Assembly (NCBI RefSeq): GCF_963678635.1 | Contig: NC_087063.1 | Coordinates: 67,930,727-67,994,726 of the forward strand | DNA length: 64,000 bases | Direction: 5' to 3' | Source: Symsagittifera roscoffensis | Lineage: Eukaryota; Xenacoelomorpha; Acoela; Convolutidae | Shown: positions 30,064 to 44,500 of the stretch, piece by piece | How positions within the stretch are numbered: the stretch's first letter is position 1 | Layout of the letters: every line of letters starts with the position of its first letter | The notes under the pieces: model-generated | The model's database searches: none | The model's input: only the letters and a program-made list of their open reading frames with translations | Told to the model about the DNA's origin: nothing | Translations under genes and position numbers: made by a program

Positions 30064-32785
30064 CCAAAGGCCAAAGCCACCAGCTGATGTAGCTATCTTT
30101 CCGTCGGACATCTTGACGCAGACAGAAAGTTTCAATGAAGTAGAAGAAAGTAGAAGAAACTCAATGATGTAGAAGAACGAAGCAGGCGGTTTGTGAGGTC
30201 AAAGCCACCAGCTGAGATAGCTATCTCTCTGTCGGATATCTTGACGCAGTCAAAAAGTTTCAATGAATTAGAAGAAACTCAAAGAAGAAGAAAAAGAGAA
30301 GCAGACGATTTGTGAGGCCAAAGCCACCAGCTGAGAAGGCTATCTCTCAGTCGGATACTTTGACGAATACAAAAAGTTTGGATGAAGTAGAAGAAAGTAG
30401 AAGAAACTCAATGAAGTAGAAGAAAGAAGAGGGCTGTTTGTGAGACCAAAGCCACCAGCTGAGATAGCTATCTTTCTGTCGGATATCTTGACGCAGTCAA
30501 AAAGTTTCAATGAATTAGAAGAAACTCAAAGAAGAAGAAAAAGAGAAGCAGACGATTTGTGAGGCCAAAGCCAGCAGCTGATGTAGCTATTTTTTCGTCG
30601 GACATCTTGACGCAGACAGAAAATTTCAATGAAGTAGAAGAAAGTAGAAAAAATTCAATGATGTAGAAGAACGAAGCAGGCGGTCTGTGAGGTCAAAGCT
30701 ACCAGCTGATGTAGCTATCTCTCTGTCGGACATCTTGACGCAGACAAAAAGTTTCAACGAAATAGAAGTAAACAGGAGAAACTCAATGATGTAGAAGAAC
30801 GAAGCAGGCGGTTTGTGAGGACAAAGCCACCAGCTGAAGAAACTATCTGACTTTTGGAATCCTTGACGCAGACAAAACGTTTCGATGAAGTTGAAGAAAT
30901 TAGAAGACACTCAATGAAGTAGAAGAACGAAGCAGGTGGTTTTTGAGGCCAAAATCACCAGCTGAGGTAGCTATCTCTCTGTCGGATACCTTGAGGCAGA
31001 CAAAAAGTTTCAATGAAATAGAAGAAAGAAGAAGAAACACAATGATGTAGAAGAACGAAGCAGGCGGTTTGTGAGGCCAAATCCACCAGCTGATGTAGCT
31101 ATTCTCTGTCGGATACCTTGATGCAGACAAAAAATTTCATTGAAGCAGAAGAAAATAAAAGAAATTCAAAAAAGTAGAAGAAAGAAGCAGGCCGTTTGTG
31201 AGGCCAAAGCCACCAGCTGACGTAGCTTTCGCTCTCTCAGATACCTTGACGCAGACAAAAACTTTCGATGAAGTTGAAGAAATTAGAAGACACTCAATGA
31301 AGTAGAAGAACGAAGCAGGTGGTTTTTGAGGCCAAAATCACCAGCTGAGGTAGCTATCTCTCTGTCGGATACCTTGAGGCAGACAAAAAGTTTCAATGAA
31401 ATAGAAGAAAGTAGAAGAAACACAATGATGTAGAAGAACGAAGCAGGTGGTTTTTGAGGCCAAAGCCACCAGCTGAGGTAGATATCTCTCTGTCGGATAC
31501 CTTGACGCAGACAAAAAGTTTCAATGAAGTAGAAGAAACTCAATGAATAGAAAAAAGAAGCAGACGATTTGTGAGGCCAAAGGCCAAAGCCACCAGCTGA
31601 TGTAGCTATCTTTCCGTCGGACATCTTGACGCAGACAGAAAGTTTCAATGAAGTAGAAGAAAGTAGAAGAAACTCAATGATGTAGAAGAACGAAGCAGGC
31701 GGTTTGTGAGGTCAAAGCCACCAGCTGAGATAGCTATCTCTCTGTCGGATATCTTGACGCAGTCAAAAAGTTTCAATGAATTAGAAGAAACTCAAAGAAG
31801 AAGAAAAAGAGAAGCAGACGATTTGTGAGGCCAAAGCCACCAGCTGAGAAGGCTATCTCTCAGTCGGATACCTTGACGAATACAAAAAGTTTGGATGAAG
31901 TAGAAGAAAGTAGAAGAAACTCAATGAAGTAGAAGAAAGAAGAGGGCTGTTTGTGAGACCAAAGCCACCAGCTGAGATAGCTATCTTTCTGTCGGATATC
32001 TTGACGCAGTCAAAAAGTTTCAATGAATTAGAAGAAACTCAAAGAAGAAGAAAAAGAGAAGCAGACGATTTGTGAGGCCAAAGCCAGCAGCTGATGTAGC
32101 TATTTTTTCGTCGGACATCTTGACGCAGACAGAAAATTTCAATGAAGTAGAAGAAAGTAGAAAAAATTCAATGATGTAGAAGAACGAAGCAGGCGGTCTG
32201 TGAGGTCAAAGCTACCAGCTGATGTAGCTATCTCTCTGTCGGACATCTTGACGCAGACAAAAAGTTTCAACGAAATAGAAGTAAACAGGAGAAACTCAAT
32301 GATGTAGAAGAACGAAGCAGGCGGTTTGTGAGGACAAAGCCACCAGCTGAAGAAACTATCTGACTTTTGGAATCCTTGACGCAGACAAAACGTTTCGATG
32401 AAGTTGAAGAAATTAGAAGACACTCAATGAAGTAGAAGAACGAAGCAGGTGGTTTTTGAGGCCAAAATCACCAGCTGAGGTAGCTATCTCTCTGTCGGAT
32501 ACCTTGAGGCAGAAAAAAAGTTTCAATGAAATAGAAGAAAGTAGAAGAAACACAATGATGTAGAAGAACGAAGCAGGCGGTTTGTGAGGCCAAATCCACC
32601 AGCTGATGTAGCTATTCTCTGTCGGATACCTTGATGCAGACAAAAAATTTCATTGCTGCAGAAGAAAATAAAAGAAATTCAAAAAAGTAGAAGAAAGAAG
32701 CAGGCCGTTTGTGAGGCCAAAGCCACCAGCTGACGTAGCTTTCGCTCTCTCAGATACCTTGCCGCAGACAAAAACTTTCGATGAA
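30064..32785 (+). repeat. Higher-order duplication, period 1513 bp
   Basis: The ggccaaagg doublet at 30064 recurs at 31577, and the variants in between (tttttcgtcggacatc, gaagaaactatctgacttttgg, ctttcgctctctcag) recur in order at the same distance. The block is about 12 units and the two copies differ by only a few bases. Confidence 0.85.
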
Positions 32786-32989
32786 GTAGAAGAAAATAGA
32801 AAAAACTCAATGATGTAGAAGATAGAAGCAGACAGTTTGTGAGGCCAAAGCCACCAGCTGAGGTAGCTATCTCTCAGTCGGATACCTTGAAGAATACAAA
32901 AAGTTTCCATGAGTAGAAGAAAGTAGAAGAAACTCAATGCAGAAGAAAAAGAGAAGCAGACGATTTGTGAGGCCAAAACCACCAGCTGA

Positions 32990-34520
32990 TGTAGCTATCA
33001 TTTCGTCGGACATCTTGACGCAGACAGAAAATTTCAATGAAGTAGAAGAAAGTAGAAGAAAGTCAATGATGTAGAAGAACGAAGCAGGCGGTTTGTGAGG
33101 TCAAAGCCACCAGCTGATGTAGCTATCTCTCTGTCAGATACCTTGACGCAGAAAAAAAGTTTCAATGAAATAGAAGTAAACAGGAGAAACTAAATGATGT
33201 AGAAGAACGAAGCAAGCGGTTTGTGAGGACAAAGCCACCAGCTGAAGAAACTATCTGACTTTTGGAATCCTTGACGCAGACAAAACATTTCGATGAAGTT
33301 GAAGAAATTAGAAGAAACTCAATGAAGTAGAAGAACGAAGCAGGTGGTTTGTGAGGCCAATGCCACCAGCTGAGGTAGCTATCTCTGTGTCGGATACCTT
33401 GGAGCAGACAAAAAGTTTCAATGAAATAGAAGAAAGTAGATGAAACACAATGATGTAGAAGAACGAAGCAGGCGGTTTGTGAGGCCAAATCCACCAGCTG
33501 ATGTAGCTATTCTCTGTCGGATACCTTGACGCAGACAAAAAATTTCATTGAAGCAGAAGAAAATAGAAGAAACTCAATAAAGTAGAAGAAAGAAGCAGGC
33601 CGTTTGTGAGGCCAAAGCCACCAGCTGACGTAGCTATCGCACTGTCAGATACCTTGACGCAGACAAAAATTTTCAATGAAGTAGAAGAAATTAGAAAAAA
33701 CTCAATGATGTAGAAGAAAGAAGCAGACGGTTTGTGAGGCCAAAGCCACCAGCTGATGTAGCTATCTTTTCATCGGACATCTTGACGCAGACAAAAAATT
33801 TCAATGAAGTAGAAGAAAGTAGAAGAAACTCAATAATGTAGAAGAACGAAGCAGGCGGTTTGTGAGGTTAAAGCCATCAGCTGATGTAGTTATCTCTCTG
33901 TCGGATACCTTGACGCAGAAAAAAAAGGTTCAATGAAATAGAAGTAAACAGGAGAAACTCAATGATGTAGAAGAACGAAGCAGGCAGTTTGTGAGGACAA
34001 AGCCACCAGCTGAAGAAACTATCTGACTTTTGGAATCCTTGACGCAGACAAAACGTTTCGATGAAGTTGAAGAAATTAGAAGAAACTCAATGAAGTAGAA
34101 GAACGAAGCAGGTGGTTTGTGAGGCCAAAGCCACCAGCTGAGGTAGCTATCTCTGTGTCGGATACCTTGGAGCAGACAAAAAGTTTCAATGAAATAGAAG
34201 AAAGTAGATGAAACACAATGATGTAGAAGAACGAAGCAGGCGGTTTATGAGGCCAAATCCACCAGCTGATGTAGCTATTCTCTGTCGGATACCTTGACGC
34301 AGACAAAAAATTTCATTGAAGCAGAATAAAATAGAAGAAACTCAATAAAGTAGAAGAAATAAGCAGGCCGTTTGTGAGGCCAAAGCCACCAGCTGACGTA
34401 GCTATCGCACTGTCAGATACCTTGACGCAGACAAAAATTTTCAATGAAGTAGAAGAAATTAGAAAAAACTCAATGATGTAGAAGAAAGAAGCAGACGGTT
34501 TGTGAGGCCAAAGCCACCAG
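32990..34520 (+). repeat. Higher-order duplication, period 768 bp (6 units)
   Basis: Units carrying ctatctgacttttggaatcc, tctctgtgtcggataccttgg and ctatcgcactgtcagatacc recur in order at exactly 6 x 128 bp. Confidence 0.85.
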
Positions 34521-37500
34521 CTGAGGTAGCTATCTCTCAGTCGGATACCTTGACGAATACAAAAAGTTTCGATGAAGTAGAAGAAAGTAGAAGAAACTCA
34601 ATGAAGTAGAAGAAAGAAGAGGGCTGATTGTGAGACCAAAGTCACCAGCTGAGATAGCTATCCCTCTGTCGGATATCTTGACGCAGTAAAAAAGTTTGAA
34701 TGAGTTAGAAGAAACTCAAAGAAGAAGAAAAAGAGAAGCTGACGATTTGTGAGGCCAAAGCCACCAGCTGATGTAGCTATCTTTTCGTCGGACATCTTGA
34801 CGCAGACAAAAAATTTCAATGAAGTAAAAGAAAGTAGAAGAAACTCAATAATGTAGAAGAACGAAGCAGGTGGTTTGTGAGGTCAAAGCCACCAGCTGAT
34901 GTAGCTATCTCTCTGTCGGATACCTTGACGCAGAAAAAAAGTTTCAATGAAATAGAAGTAAACAGGAGAAACTCAATGATGTAGAAGAACGAAGCAGGCA
35001 GTTTGTGAGGACAAAGCCACCAGCTGAAGAAACTATCTGACTTTTGGAATCCTTGACGCAGACAAAACGTTTCGATGAAGTTCAAGAAATTAGAAGAAAC
35101 TGAATGAAGTAGAGGAACGAAGCAGGTGGTTTGTGAGGCCAAAGCCACCAGCTGAGGTAGCTATCTCTCTGTCGGATACCTTGAAGCAGACAAAAAGTTT
35201 CAATGATTTAGAAGAAAGTAGAAGAAACACAAGGATGTAGAACAACGAAGCAGGCGGTTTGTGAGGCCAAATCCACCAGCTGATGTAGCTATTCTCTGTC
35301 GGATACCTTGACGCAGACAAAAACTTTCAATGAAGTAGAAGAAAATAGAAAAACTCAATGATGTAGAAGAAAGAAGCAGACGGTTTATGAGGCCGAAGCC
35401 ACCAGCTGATGTAGCTATCGCTCTGCCGGATACCTTGACGCAGACAAAAACTTTCAATGAAGTAGAAGAAAATAGAAAAAAACTCAATGATGTAGAAGAA
35501 AGAAGCAGACGGTTTATGAGGCCGAAGCCACCAGCTGATGTAGCTATCTCTCTGTCGGATACCTTGACGCAGACAAAAAATTTCAATGAAGTAGAAGAAA
35601 GTAAAAGAAACTCAATGAAGTAGAAGAAAGAAGCAGACGGTTTATGAGGCCGAAGCCACCAGCTGATGTAGCTATCTCTCTGTCGGATGCCTTGAAGCAG
35701 ACAAAAAGTTTCAATGAAGTAGAAGAAAGTAGAAGAAACTCAATAAAGTAGAAGAAAGAAGCAGGCGGTTTGTGAGGCCAAATCCACCAGCTGATGTAGC
35801 TATTCTCTGTCGGATACCTTGACGCAGACAAAAACTTTCAATGAAGTAGAAGAAAATAGAAAAAACTCAATGATGTAGAAGAAAGAAGCAGACGGTTTAT
35901 GAGGCCGAAGCCATCAGCTGATGTAGCTATCTCTCTGTCGGATACCTTGACGCAGACAAAAAGTTTCAATGAAGAAGAAGAAAGTAAAAGAAACTCAATG
36001 AAGTAGAAGAAAAACGCAGACGGTTTATGAGGCCGAAGCCACCAGCTGATGTAGCTATCTCTCTGTCGGATGCCTTGACGCAGACAAAAAGTTTCAATGA
36101 AGTAGAAGAAAGTAGAAGAAACTCAAAAAAGTAGAAGAAAGAAGCAGGCGGTTTGTGAGGCTAAAGAGCCCAGCTGAGGTAGCTATCTCTCTGTCGGATA
36201 CCTTGACGCAGACGAAAATTTCAATGAATCAGAAGAAAGTAGAAGAAATTCAATGAAGTAGATGAAAGAAGCAGGCGGTTTGTGAAGCCAAAGCCACCAG
36301 CTGATTTAACTATCTCTCTGTCGGATACCTTGACGCGGAGAAAAAGTTTCATTGAATTTGTAGAAAGTAGAAGAAATTTCAATAAAGTAGAAGAATGAAG
36401 TGGATGGTTTGTGAGGCCAAAGCCACCAGCTGAGGTAGCTATCTCTCTTTTGGATACCTTGACGCAGACAAGAAGTTTATAAGAAGTAGAAAAAAAAGAA
36501 GAAACTTCAATGATGTAGATAAAACAAGCAGTTGGTTTGTGAGGCCAAAGCCGCCATCTGATGTAGCTATCTCTCTGTCGGATACCTTGACGCAGACAAA
36601 AAATTTCAATGAAGTAAAAGAAAGTAAAAGAAACTCAATGAAGTAGAAGAAAGAAGCAGACGGTTTATGAGGCCGAAGCCACCAGCTGATGTAGCTATCT
36701 CTCTGACGGATGCCTTGAAGCAGACAAAAAGTTTCAATGAAGTAGAAGAAAGTAGAAGAAACTCAATAAAGTAGAAGAAAGAGGCAGGTGGTTTGTGAGG
36801 CTAAAGAGCCCAGCTGAGGTAGCTATCTCTCTGTCGGATACCTTGACGCAGACAAAAACTTTCAATGAAGTAGAAGAAAATAGAGAAAACTCAATGAAGT
36901 AGAAGAAAGACGCAGACGGTTTATGAGGCCGAAGCCACCAGCTGATGTAGCTATCTCTCTGTCGGATGCCTTGACGCAGACAAAAAGTTTCAATGAAGTA
37001 GAAGAAAGTAGAAGAAACTCAAAAAAGTAGAAGAAAGAAGCAGGCGGTTTGTGAGGCTAAAAAGCCCAGCTGAGGTAGCTATCTCTCTTTTGGATACCTT
37101 GACGCAGACAAGAAGTTTATAAGAAGTAGAAAAAAAAGAAGAAAATTCAATGATGTAGATAAAACAAGCAGTTGGTTTGTGAGGCCAAAGCCGCCATCTG
37201 ATGTAGCTATCTCTCTGTCGGATACCTTGACGCAGACAAAAAATTTCAATGAAGTAGAAGAAAGTAAAAGAAACTCAATGAAGTAGAAGAAAGAAGCAGA
37301 CGGTTTATGAGGCCGAAGCCACCAGCTGATGTAGCTATCTCTCTTTCGGATGCCTTGAAGCAGACAAAAAGTTTCAATGAAGTAGAAGAAAGTAGAAGAA
37401 ACTCAATAAAGTAGAAGAAAGAAGCAGGCGGTTTGTGAGGCTAAAGAGCCCAGCTGAGGTAGCTATCTCTCTGTCGGATACCTTGACGCAGACAAAAACT

Positions 37501-38559
37501 TTCAATGAAGTAGAAGAAAATAGAAAAAACTAAATGATGTAGAAGAAAGAAGCAGACGGTTTATGAGGCCGAAGCCACCAGCTGATGTAGCTATCTCTCT
37601 GTCGGATACCTTGACGCAGACAAAAAGTTTCATTGAATTTGTAGAAAGTAGAAGAAATTTCAATTAAGTAGAAGAATGAAGTGGATGGTTTGTGAGGCCA
37701 AAGCCACCAGCTGAGGTAGCTATCTCTCTTTTGGATACCTTGACGCAGACAAGAAGTTTATAAGAAGTAGAAAAAAAAGAAGAAAATTCAATGATGTAGA
37801 TAAAACAAGCAGACTGTTTGTGAGGCCAAAGCCGCCATCTGATATAGCTATCTCTCGGTCGCATACCTTGAGGAAGACAAAAAGTTTCGATGAACTAGAA
37901 GAAAGTAGAAGAAACTCAATGAAGTAGAAGTAAGAAGAGGGCTGTTTGTGAAACCAAAGCCACCAGCTGAGATAGCTATCTCTCTGTCGGATATCTTGAC
38001 GCAGTCAAAAAGTTTCAATGAATTAGAAGAAACTCAAAGCAGAAGATAAAAAGAAGCAGACGATTTGTGAGGCCAAAACCACCAGCTGATGTAGCTATCT
38101 TTCCGTCGGACACCTTGACGCAGACAGAAAAGTTCAATGAAGTAGAAGAAAGTAGATGAAACTCAATGATGTAGAAGAACGAAGCAGGCAGTTTGTGAGG
38201 TCAAAGCCACCAGCTTTTGTAGCTATCTTCCTGTCGGATACCTTGACGCAGACAAAAAGATTCAATGAAATAGAACAAGATAGGAGAAACTCAATGATGT
38301 AGAAGAACGAAGCAGGCGGTTTGTGAGGCCAAAGCCACCAGCAGAAATAGCTATCTGACTTTTGGATACCTTGATGCAGACAAAAAGTTTCGATTAAGTC
38401 GAAGAAAGTAGAAGAATTTCAATGAAGTAGACGAATGAAGCAGGCGGTTTGTGAGGCCAAAGCCACCAGCTGAGGTAGCTATCTCTCTGTCGGATCCCTT
38501 GACGCAGATAAAAAGTTTCAATGAAGTAAAAGAAAGTAGAAGAAACTCAAAGATGTAGA

Positions 38560-40030
38560 AGAACGAAGCAGGCGGTTTGTGAGGCCAAAGCCACAAGCTG
38601 ATGTAGTTATCTCTCTGTCGGATACTTTGACGCAGACAAAAAGTTTCAATTAAATAGATGAAAGCAGAAGAAACACAATGATGTAGAAGAACGAAGCAGG
38701 CGGTTTGTGAGGCCAAATCCACCAGCTGATGTAGCTATTCTCTGTCGGAAACCTTGACGCAGACAAAAACTTTCAATGAAGTGAAAGAAATTAGAAGAAA
38801 CTCAATGAAGTAGAAGAAAGAAGCAGACGGTTTATGAGGCCAAAGCCACCAGCTGATGTAGGTATCTTTCAGTCGGACACCTTGACGCAGACAGAAAAGT
38901 TCAATGAAGTAGAAGAAAGTAGATGAAACTCGATGATGTAGAAGAACGAAGCAGGCAGTTTGTGAGGTCAAAGCCAACAGCGGATGTAGCTATCTTCCTG
39001 TCGGATACCTTGATGCAGACAAAAAGTTTCGATTAAGTCGAGGAAAGTAGAAGAATTTCAATGAAGTAGACGAATGAAGCAGGCGGTTTGTCAGGCCAAA
39101 GCCACCAGCTGAGGTAGCTATCTCTCTGTCGGATCCCTTGCGCATATAAAAAGTTTCAATGAAGTAAAAGAAAGTAGAAGAAACTCAAAGATGTAGAAGA
39201 ACGAAGCAGGCGGTTTGTGAGGCCAAAGCCACCATCTGATGTAGTTATCTCTCTGTCGAATACTTTGACGCAGACAAAAAGTTTCAATTAAATAGATGAA
39301 AGCAGAAGAAACACAATGATGTAGAAGAACGAAGCAGGCGGTTTGTGAGGCCAAATCCATCAGCTGATGTAGCTATTCTCTGTCGGATACCTTGACGCAG
39401 ACAAAAAGATTCAATGAAGTGGAAGAAAGTAGAAGAAACGCAATGAAGTAGAGGAAAGAAGCAGACGGTTTATGAGGCCAAAGCCACTAGCTGATGTACC
39501 TATCTCTCTGTCGGATACCTTGACGCAGAAAAAAAGTTTCAATGAAGTAGAAGAAAGTAGAAGAAAGTCAATGAAGTTGAAGAAAGAAGCAGGCGGTTTG
39601 TGAGGCCAAATCCACTAGCTGATGTAGCTATTCTCTGTGGGATACCTTGACGCAGACAAAAAGTTTCAAAGAAGTAGAAGAAAAAAGAAGAAACTCAATG
39701 AGGTATAATAAAGAAGCAGGCCGGTTGTGACGACAAAACCACCAGCTGAAGAAGCTATCTGACTTTTGGAATCCTTGACGCAGACAAAAAGTTTCGATGA
39801 ATTAAAAGAAAATAGAAAAAACTCAATGATGTAGAAGAACGAAGCAGTCGGTTTATGAGGCCAAAGCCACCAGCTGATGTAGTTATCTCTATGTCGGATA
39901 CTTTGACGCAGACAAAAAGTTTCAATTAAATAGAAGAAAGCAGAAGAAACACAATGATGTGGAAGAACGAAGCAGGCGGTTTGTGAGGCCAAATCCACCA
40001 GCTGATGTAGCTATTCTCTGTCGGATACCT
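38560..40030 (+). repeat. Higher-order repeat, period about 638 bp
   Basis: The pair of units ending in gtgaggccaaatccaccagctgatg-type sequence recurs at 38722, 39360 and 39998 (two steps of 638 bp, five units). A related 638-bp duplication is at 45127-46420. Confidence 0.8.
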
Positions 40031-41529
40031 TGACGCAGAGAAAAGTTTCAATGAAATGGAAGAAAGTAGAAGAAACTTCAATGATGTAGATAAAGAAGCA
40101 GACGGTTTGTGAGGCCAAAGCCGCCATCTGATATAGCTATCTCTCGGTCGGATACCTTGAGGAAGACAAAAAGTTTCGATGAAGTAGAAGAAAGTAGAAG
40201 AAACTCAATGAAGTAGAAGTAAGAAGAGGGCTGTTTGTGAAACCAAAGCCACCAGCTGAGATAGCTATCTCTCTGTCGGATATCTTGACGCAGTCAAAAA
40301 GTTTCAATGAATTAGAAGAAACTCAAAGAAGAAGATAAAAAGAAGCAGACGATTTGTGAGGCCAAAGCCACCAGCTGATGTAGCTATCTTTCCGTCGGAA
40401 ATCTTGACGCAGACAGAAAGTTTCAATGAAGGAGAAGAAAGTAGATGAAACTCCATGATGTAGAAGAAAGAAGCAGGCAGTTTGTGAGGTCAAAGCCACC
40501 AGCTGATGTAGCTATCTTCCTGTCGGATACCTTGACGCAGACAAAAAGTTTCAATGAAGTAGAAGAAAATAGGAGAAACTCATTGAAGTAGAAAAACGAA
40601 GCAGGCGGTTTGTGAGGCAAAAGCCATTAGCTGAGGTAGCTATCTCTCTGTCTGATTCCATGACGCAGATAAAAAGTTTCAATGAAGTAAAAGAAAGTAG
40701 AAGAAACTCAAAGATGTAGAAGAACGAAGCAGGCGGTTTGTGAGGCCAAAGCCACCAGCTGATGTAGTTATCTCTCTGTCGGATACTTTGACGCATACAA
40801 AAAATTTCAATTAAATAGAAGAAAGCAGAAGAAACACAATGATGTAGAAGAACGAAGCAGGCGGTTTGTGAGGCCAAATCCACCAGCTGATGTAGCTACT
40901 ATCTGTCGGATACCTTGACGCAGACAAAAGTTTCAATGAAGTGGAAGAAAATAGAAGAAACTCAATGAAGTAGAAGAAAGAAGCAGACGGTTTATGAGGC
41001 CAAAGCCACCAGCTGATGTATCTATCTCTCTGTCGGATACCTTGACGCAGAAAAAAAGTTTCAATGAAGTAGAAGAAAGTAGAAGAAAGTCAATGAAGTT
41101 AAAAAAAGAAGCAGGCGGTTTGTGAGGCCAAATCCACTAGCTGGTGTAGCTATTCTCTGTCGGATACCTTGACGCAGACAAAAAATTTCAAAGAAGTAGA
41201 AGAAAATAGAAGAAACTCAATGTAGTAGAAGAAAGAAGCAGGACGTTTGTGACTACAAAACCACCAGCTGAAGAAGCTATCTGAATTTTTGAATCCTTGA
41301 CGCAGACAAAAAGTTTCGATGAAGTAAAAGAATGTAGAAAAAACTCAATGATGTAGAAGAACGAAGCAGTCGGTTTATGAGGCCAAAACCACCAGCTAAT
41401 GTAGCTATCTCTCTGTCGGGTTCCTTGACGCAGACAAAAAGTTTCAATGAAGTAGAAGAAAGTAGAATAAACTCAATAAAGTAAGAGAAAGAAGCAGGCG
41501 GTTTGTGAGGCTAAGGAGTCCAGCTGATG

Positions 41530-44500
41530 TAACTATCTCTCTGTCGGATACCTTGACGCAGACAAAAATTTCAATGAATCAGAAGAAAGTAGAAGAAATT
41601 CAATGAAGTAGAAGAAAGAAGCAGGCGGTTTGTGAGGCCAAAGCCACCAGCTGATTTAACTATCTCTCTGTCGGATACCTTGACGCGGAGAAAAAGTTTC
41701 ATTGAATTAGTAGAAAGCAGAAGAAATTTCAATAAATTAGAAGAACGAAGCGGATGGTTTGTGAGGCCAAAGGCACCAGCTGAGGTAGCTATCTCTCTGT
41801 TGAATACCTTGACGCAGACAAGAAGTTTCAATGAAGTAGAAAAAAAGAAGAAACATCATTGATGTAGATAAAAGAAGCAGACGGTTTGTGAGGCCAAAGC
41901 CGCCATCTGATATAGCTATCTCTCGGTCGGATACCTTGAGGAAGACAAAAAGTTTCAATGAAGTAGAAGAAAGTAGAAGAAACTCAATGAAATAGAAGTA
42001 AGAAGAGGGCTGTTTGTGAGACCAAAGCCACCAGTTGAGATAGCTATTGCTCTGTCGGATATCTTGACGCAGTCAAAAAGTTTCAATGAATTAGAAGAAA
42101 CTCAAAGCAGAAGAAAAAAAGAAGCAGACAATTTGTGAGGCCAAAGCCACCAGCTGATGTAGCTATCTTTCCGTCAGACACCTTGACGCAGACAGAAAGT
42201 TTCAATGAAGTAAAAGAAAGTAGATGAAACTCAATGATGTAGAAGAACGAAGCATGCAGTTTGTGAGGTCAAAGCCACCAGCTGGTGTAGCTATTTCTCT
42301 GTCGGATGCCTTGACGCAGACAAAAAGTTTCAATGAAGTAGAAGAAAATAGGAGAAACTCAATGATGTAGAAGAACGAAGCAGGCGGTTTGTGAGTCCAA
42401 AGCCACCAGCTGATGTAGCTATCTTTCCGTCAGACACCTTGACGCAGACAGAAAGTTTCAATGAAGTAGAAGAAAGTAGATGAAACTCAATGATGTAGAA
42501 GAACGAAGCATGCAGTTTGTGAGGTCAAAGCCACCAGCTGGTGTAGCTATTTCTCTGTCGGATGCCTTGACGCAGACAAAAAGTTTCAATGAAGTAGAAG
42601 AAAATAGAAAAAACTCAATGATGTAGAAGAACGAAGCAGTCGGTTTATGAGGCCAAAGCCACCAGCTGATGTAGCTATCTCTCTGTCAGACACCTTGACG
42701 CAGACAGAAAGTTTCAATGAAGTAGAAGAAAGTAGATGAAACTCAATGATGTAGAAGAACGAAGCATGCAGTTTGTGAGGTCAAAGCCACCAGCTGGTGT
42801 AGCTATCTTTCCGTCAGACACCTTGACTCAGACAGAAAATTTCAATGAAGTAGAAGAAAGTAGATGAAACTCAATGATGTAGAAGAACGAAGCATGCAGT
42901 TTGTGAGGTCAAAGCCACCAGCTGGTGTAGCTACTTCTCTGTCGGATGCCTTGACGCAGACAAAAATCTTCAATGAAGTAGAAGAAAATAGAAAAAACTC
43001 AATGATGTAGAAGAACGAAGCAGTCGGTTTATGAGGTCAAAGCCACCAGCTGATGTAGCTATCTCTCTGTCGGATTCCTTGACGCAGACAAAAAGTTTCA
43101 ATGAAGTAGAAGAAAGTAGAATAAACTCAATAAAGTAGAAGAAAGAAGCAGGCGGTTTGTGAGGCTAAGGAGCCCAGCTGAGGTAGCTATCTCTCTGTCG
43201 GATACCTTGACGCAGACAAAAATTTCAATGAATCAGAAGAAAGTAGAAGAAATTCAATGAAGTAGAATTAGGAAGCAGGCGGTTTGTGAGGCCAAAGCCA
43301 CCAGCTGATTTAACTATCTCTCTGTCGGATACCTTGACGCGGAGAAAAAGTTTCATTGAATTAGTAGAAAGCAGAAGAAATTTCAATAAAGTAGAAGAAC
43401 GAAGCGGATGGTTTGTGAGGCCAAAGGCACCAGCTGAGGTAGCTATCTCTCTTTTGAATACCTTGACGCAGACAAGAAGTTTCAATGAAGTAGAAAAAAA
43501 AGAAGAAACTTCATTGATGTAGATAAAAGAAACAGACGGTTTGTGAGGCCAAAGCCGCCATCTGATATAGCTATCTCTCGGTCGGATACCTTGAGAAAGA
43601 CAAAAAGTTTCGATGTAGTAGAAAAAAGTAGAAGAAACTCAATGAAATAGAAGTACGAAGAGGGCTGTTTGTGAGACCAAAGCCACCAGTTGAGATAGCT
43701 ATCTCTCTGTCGGATATCTTGACGCAGTCAAAAAGTTTCAATGAATTAGAAGAAACTCAAAGCAGAAGAAAAAAAGAAGCAGACGATTTGTGAGGCCAAA
43801 GCCACCAGCTGATGTAGCTATCTTTCCGTCAGACACCTTGACGCAGACAGAAAGTTTCATTGAAGTAGAAGAAAGTAGATGAAACTCAATGATGTAGAAG
43901 AACGAAGCATGTAGTTTGTGAGGTCAAAGCCACCAGCTGGTGTAGCTATTTCTCTGTCGGATGCCTTGACGCAGACAAAAAGTTTCAATGAGGTAGAAGA
44001 AAAAAGGAGAAACTCAATGATGTAGAAGAACGAAGCAGGAGGTTTGTGAGTTCAAAGCCACCAGCTGATGTAGTTATCTCTCTGTCGGATACTTTGACGC
44101 AGACAAAAAGTTTCAATTAAATAGAAAAAAGTAGAAGAAACGCAATGATATCGAAGAACGAAGCAGGCGGTTTGTGAGGCCAAATCCACCAGCAGATGTA
44201 GCTATTCTCTGTCGGAAACCTTGACGCAGACAAAAAGTTTCAATGAAGTGGAAGAAATTAGAAGAAACTCAATGAAGTAGAAGAAAGAAGCAGACGGTTT
44301 ATGAGGCCAGTGCCACCACCTGATGTAGCTATCTCTCTGTCGGATACCTTGACGCAGACAAAAAGTTTCAATGAAGTAGAAGAAAATAGAAGAAACTCAA
44401 TGAAGTAGAAGAAAGAAGCAGGCCGTTTGTGAGGCCAAATCCACTAGCTGATGTAGCTATTCTCTGTGGGATACCTTGACGCAGACAAAAAGTTTCAAAG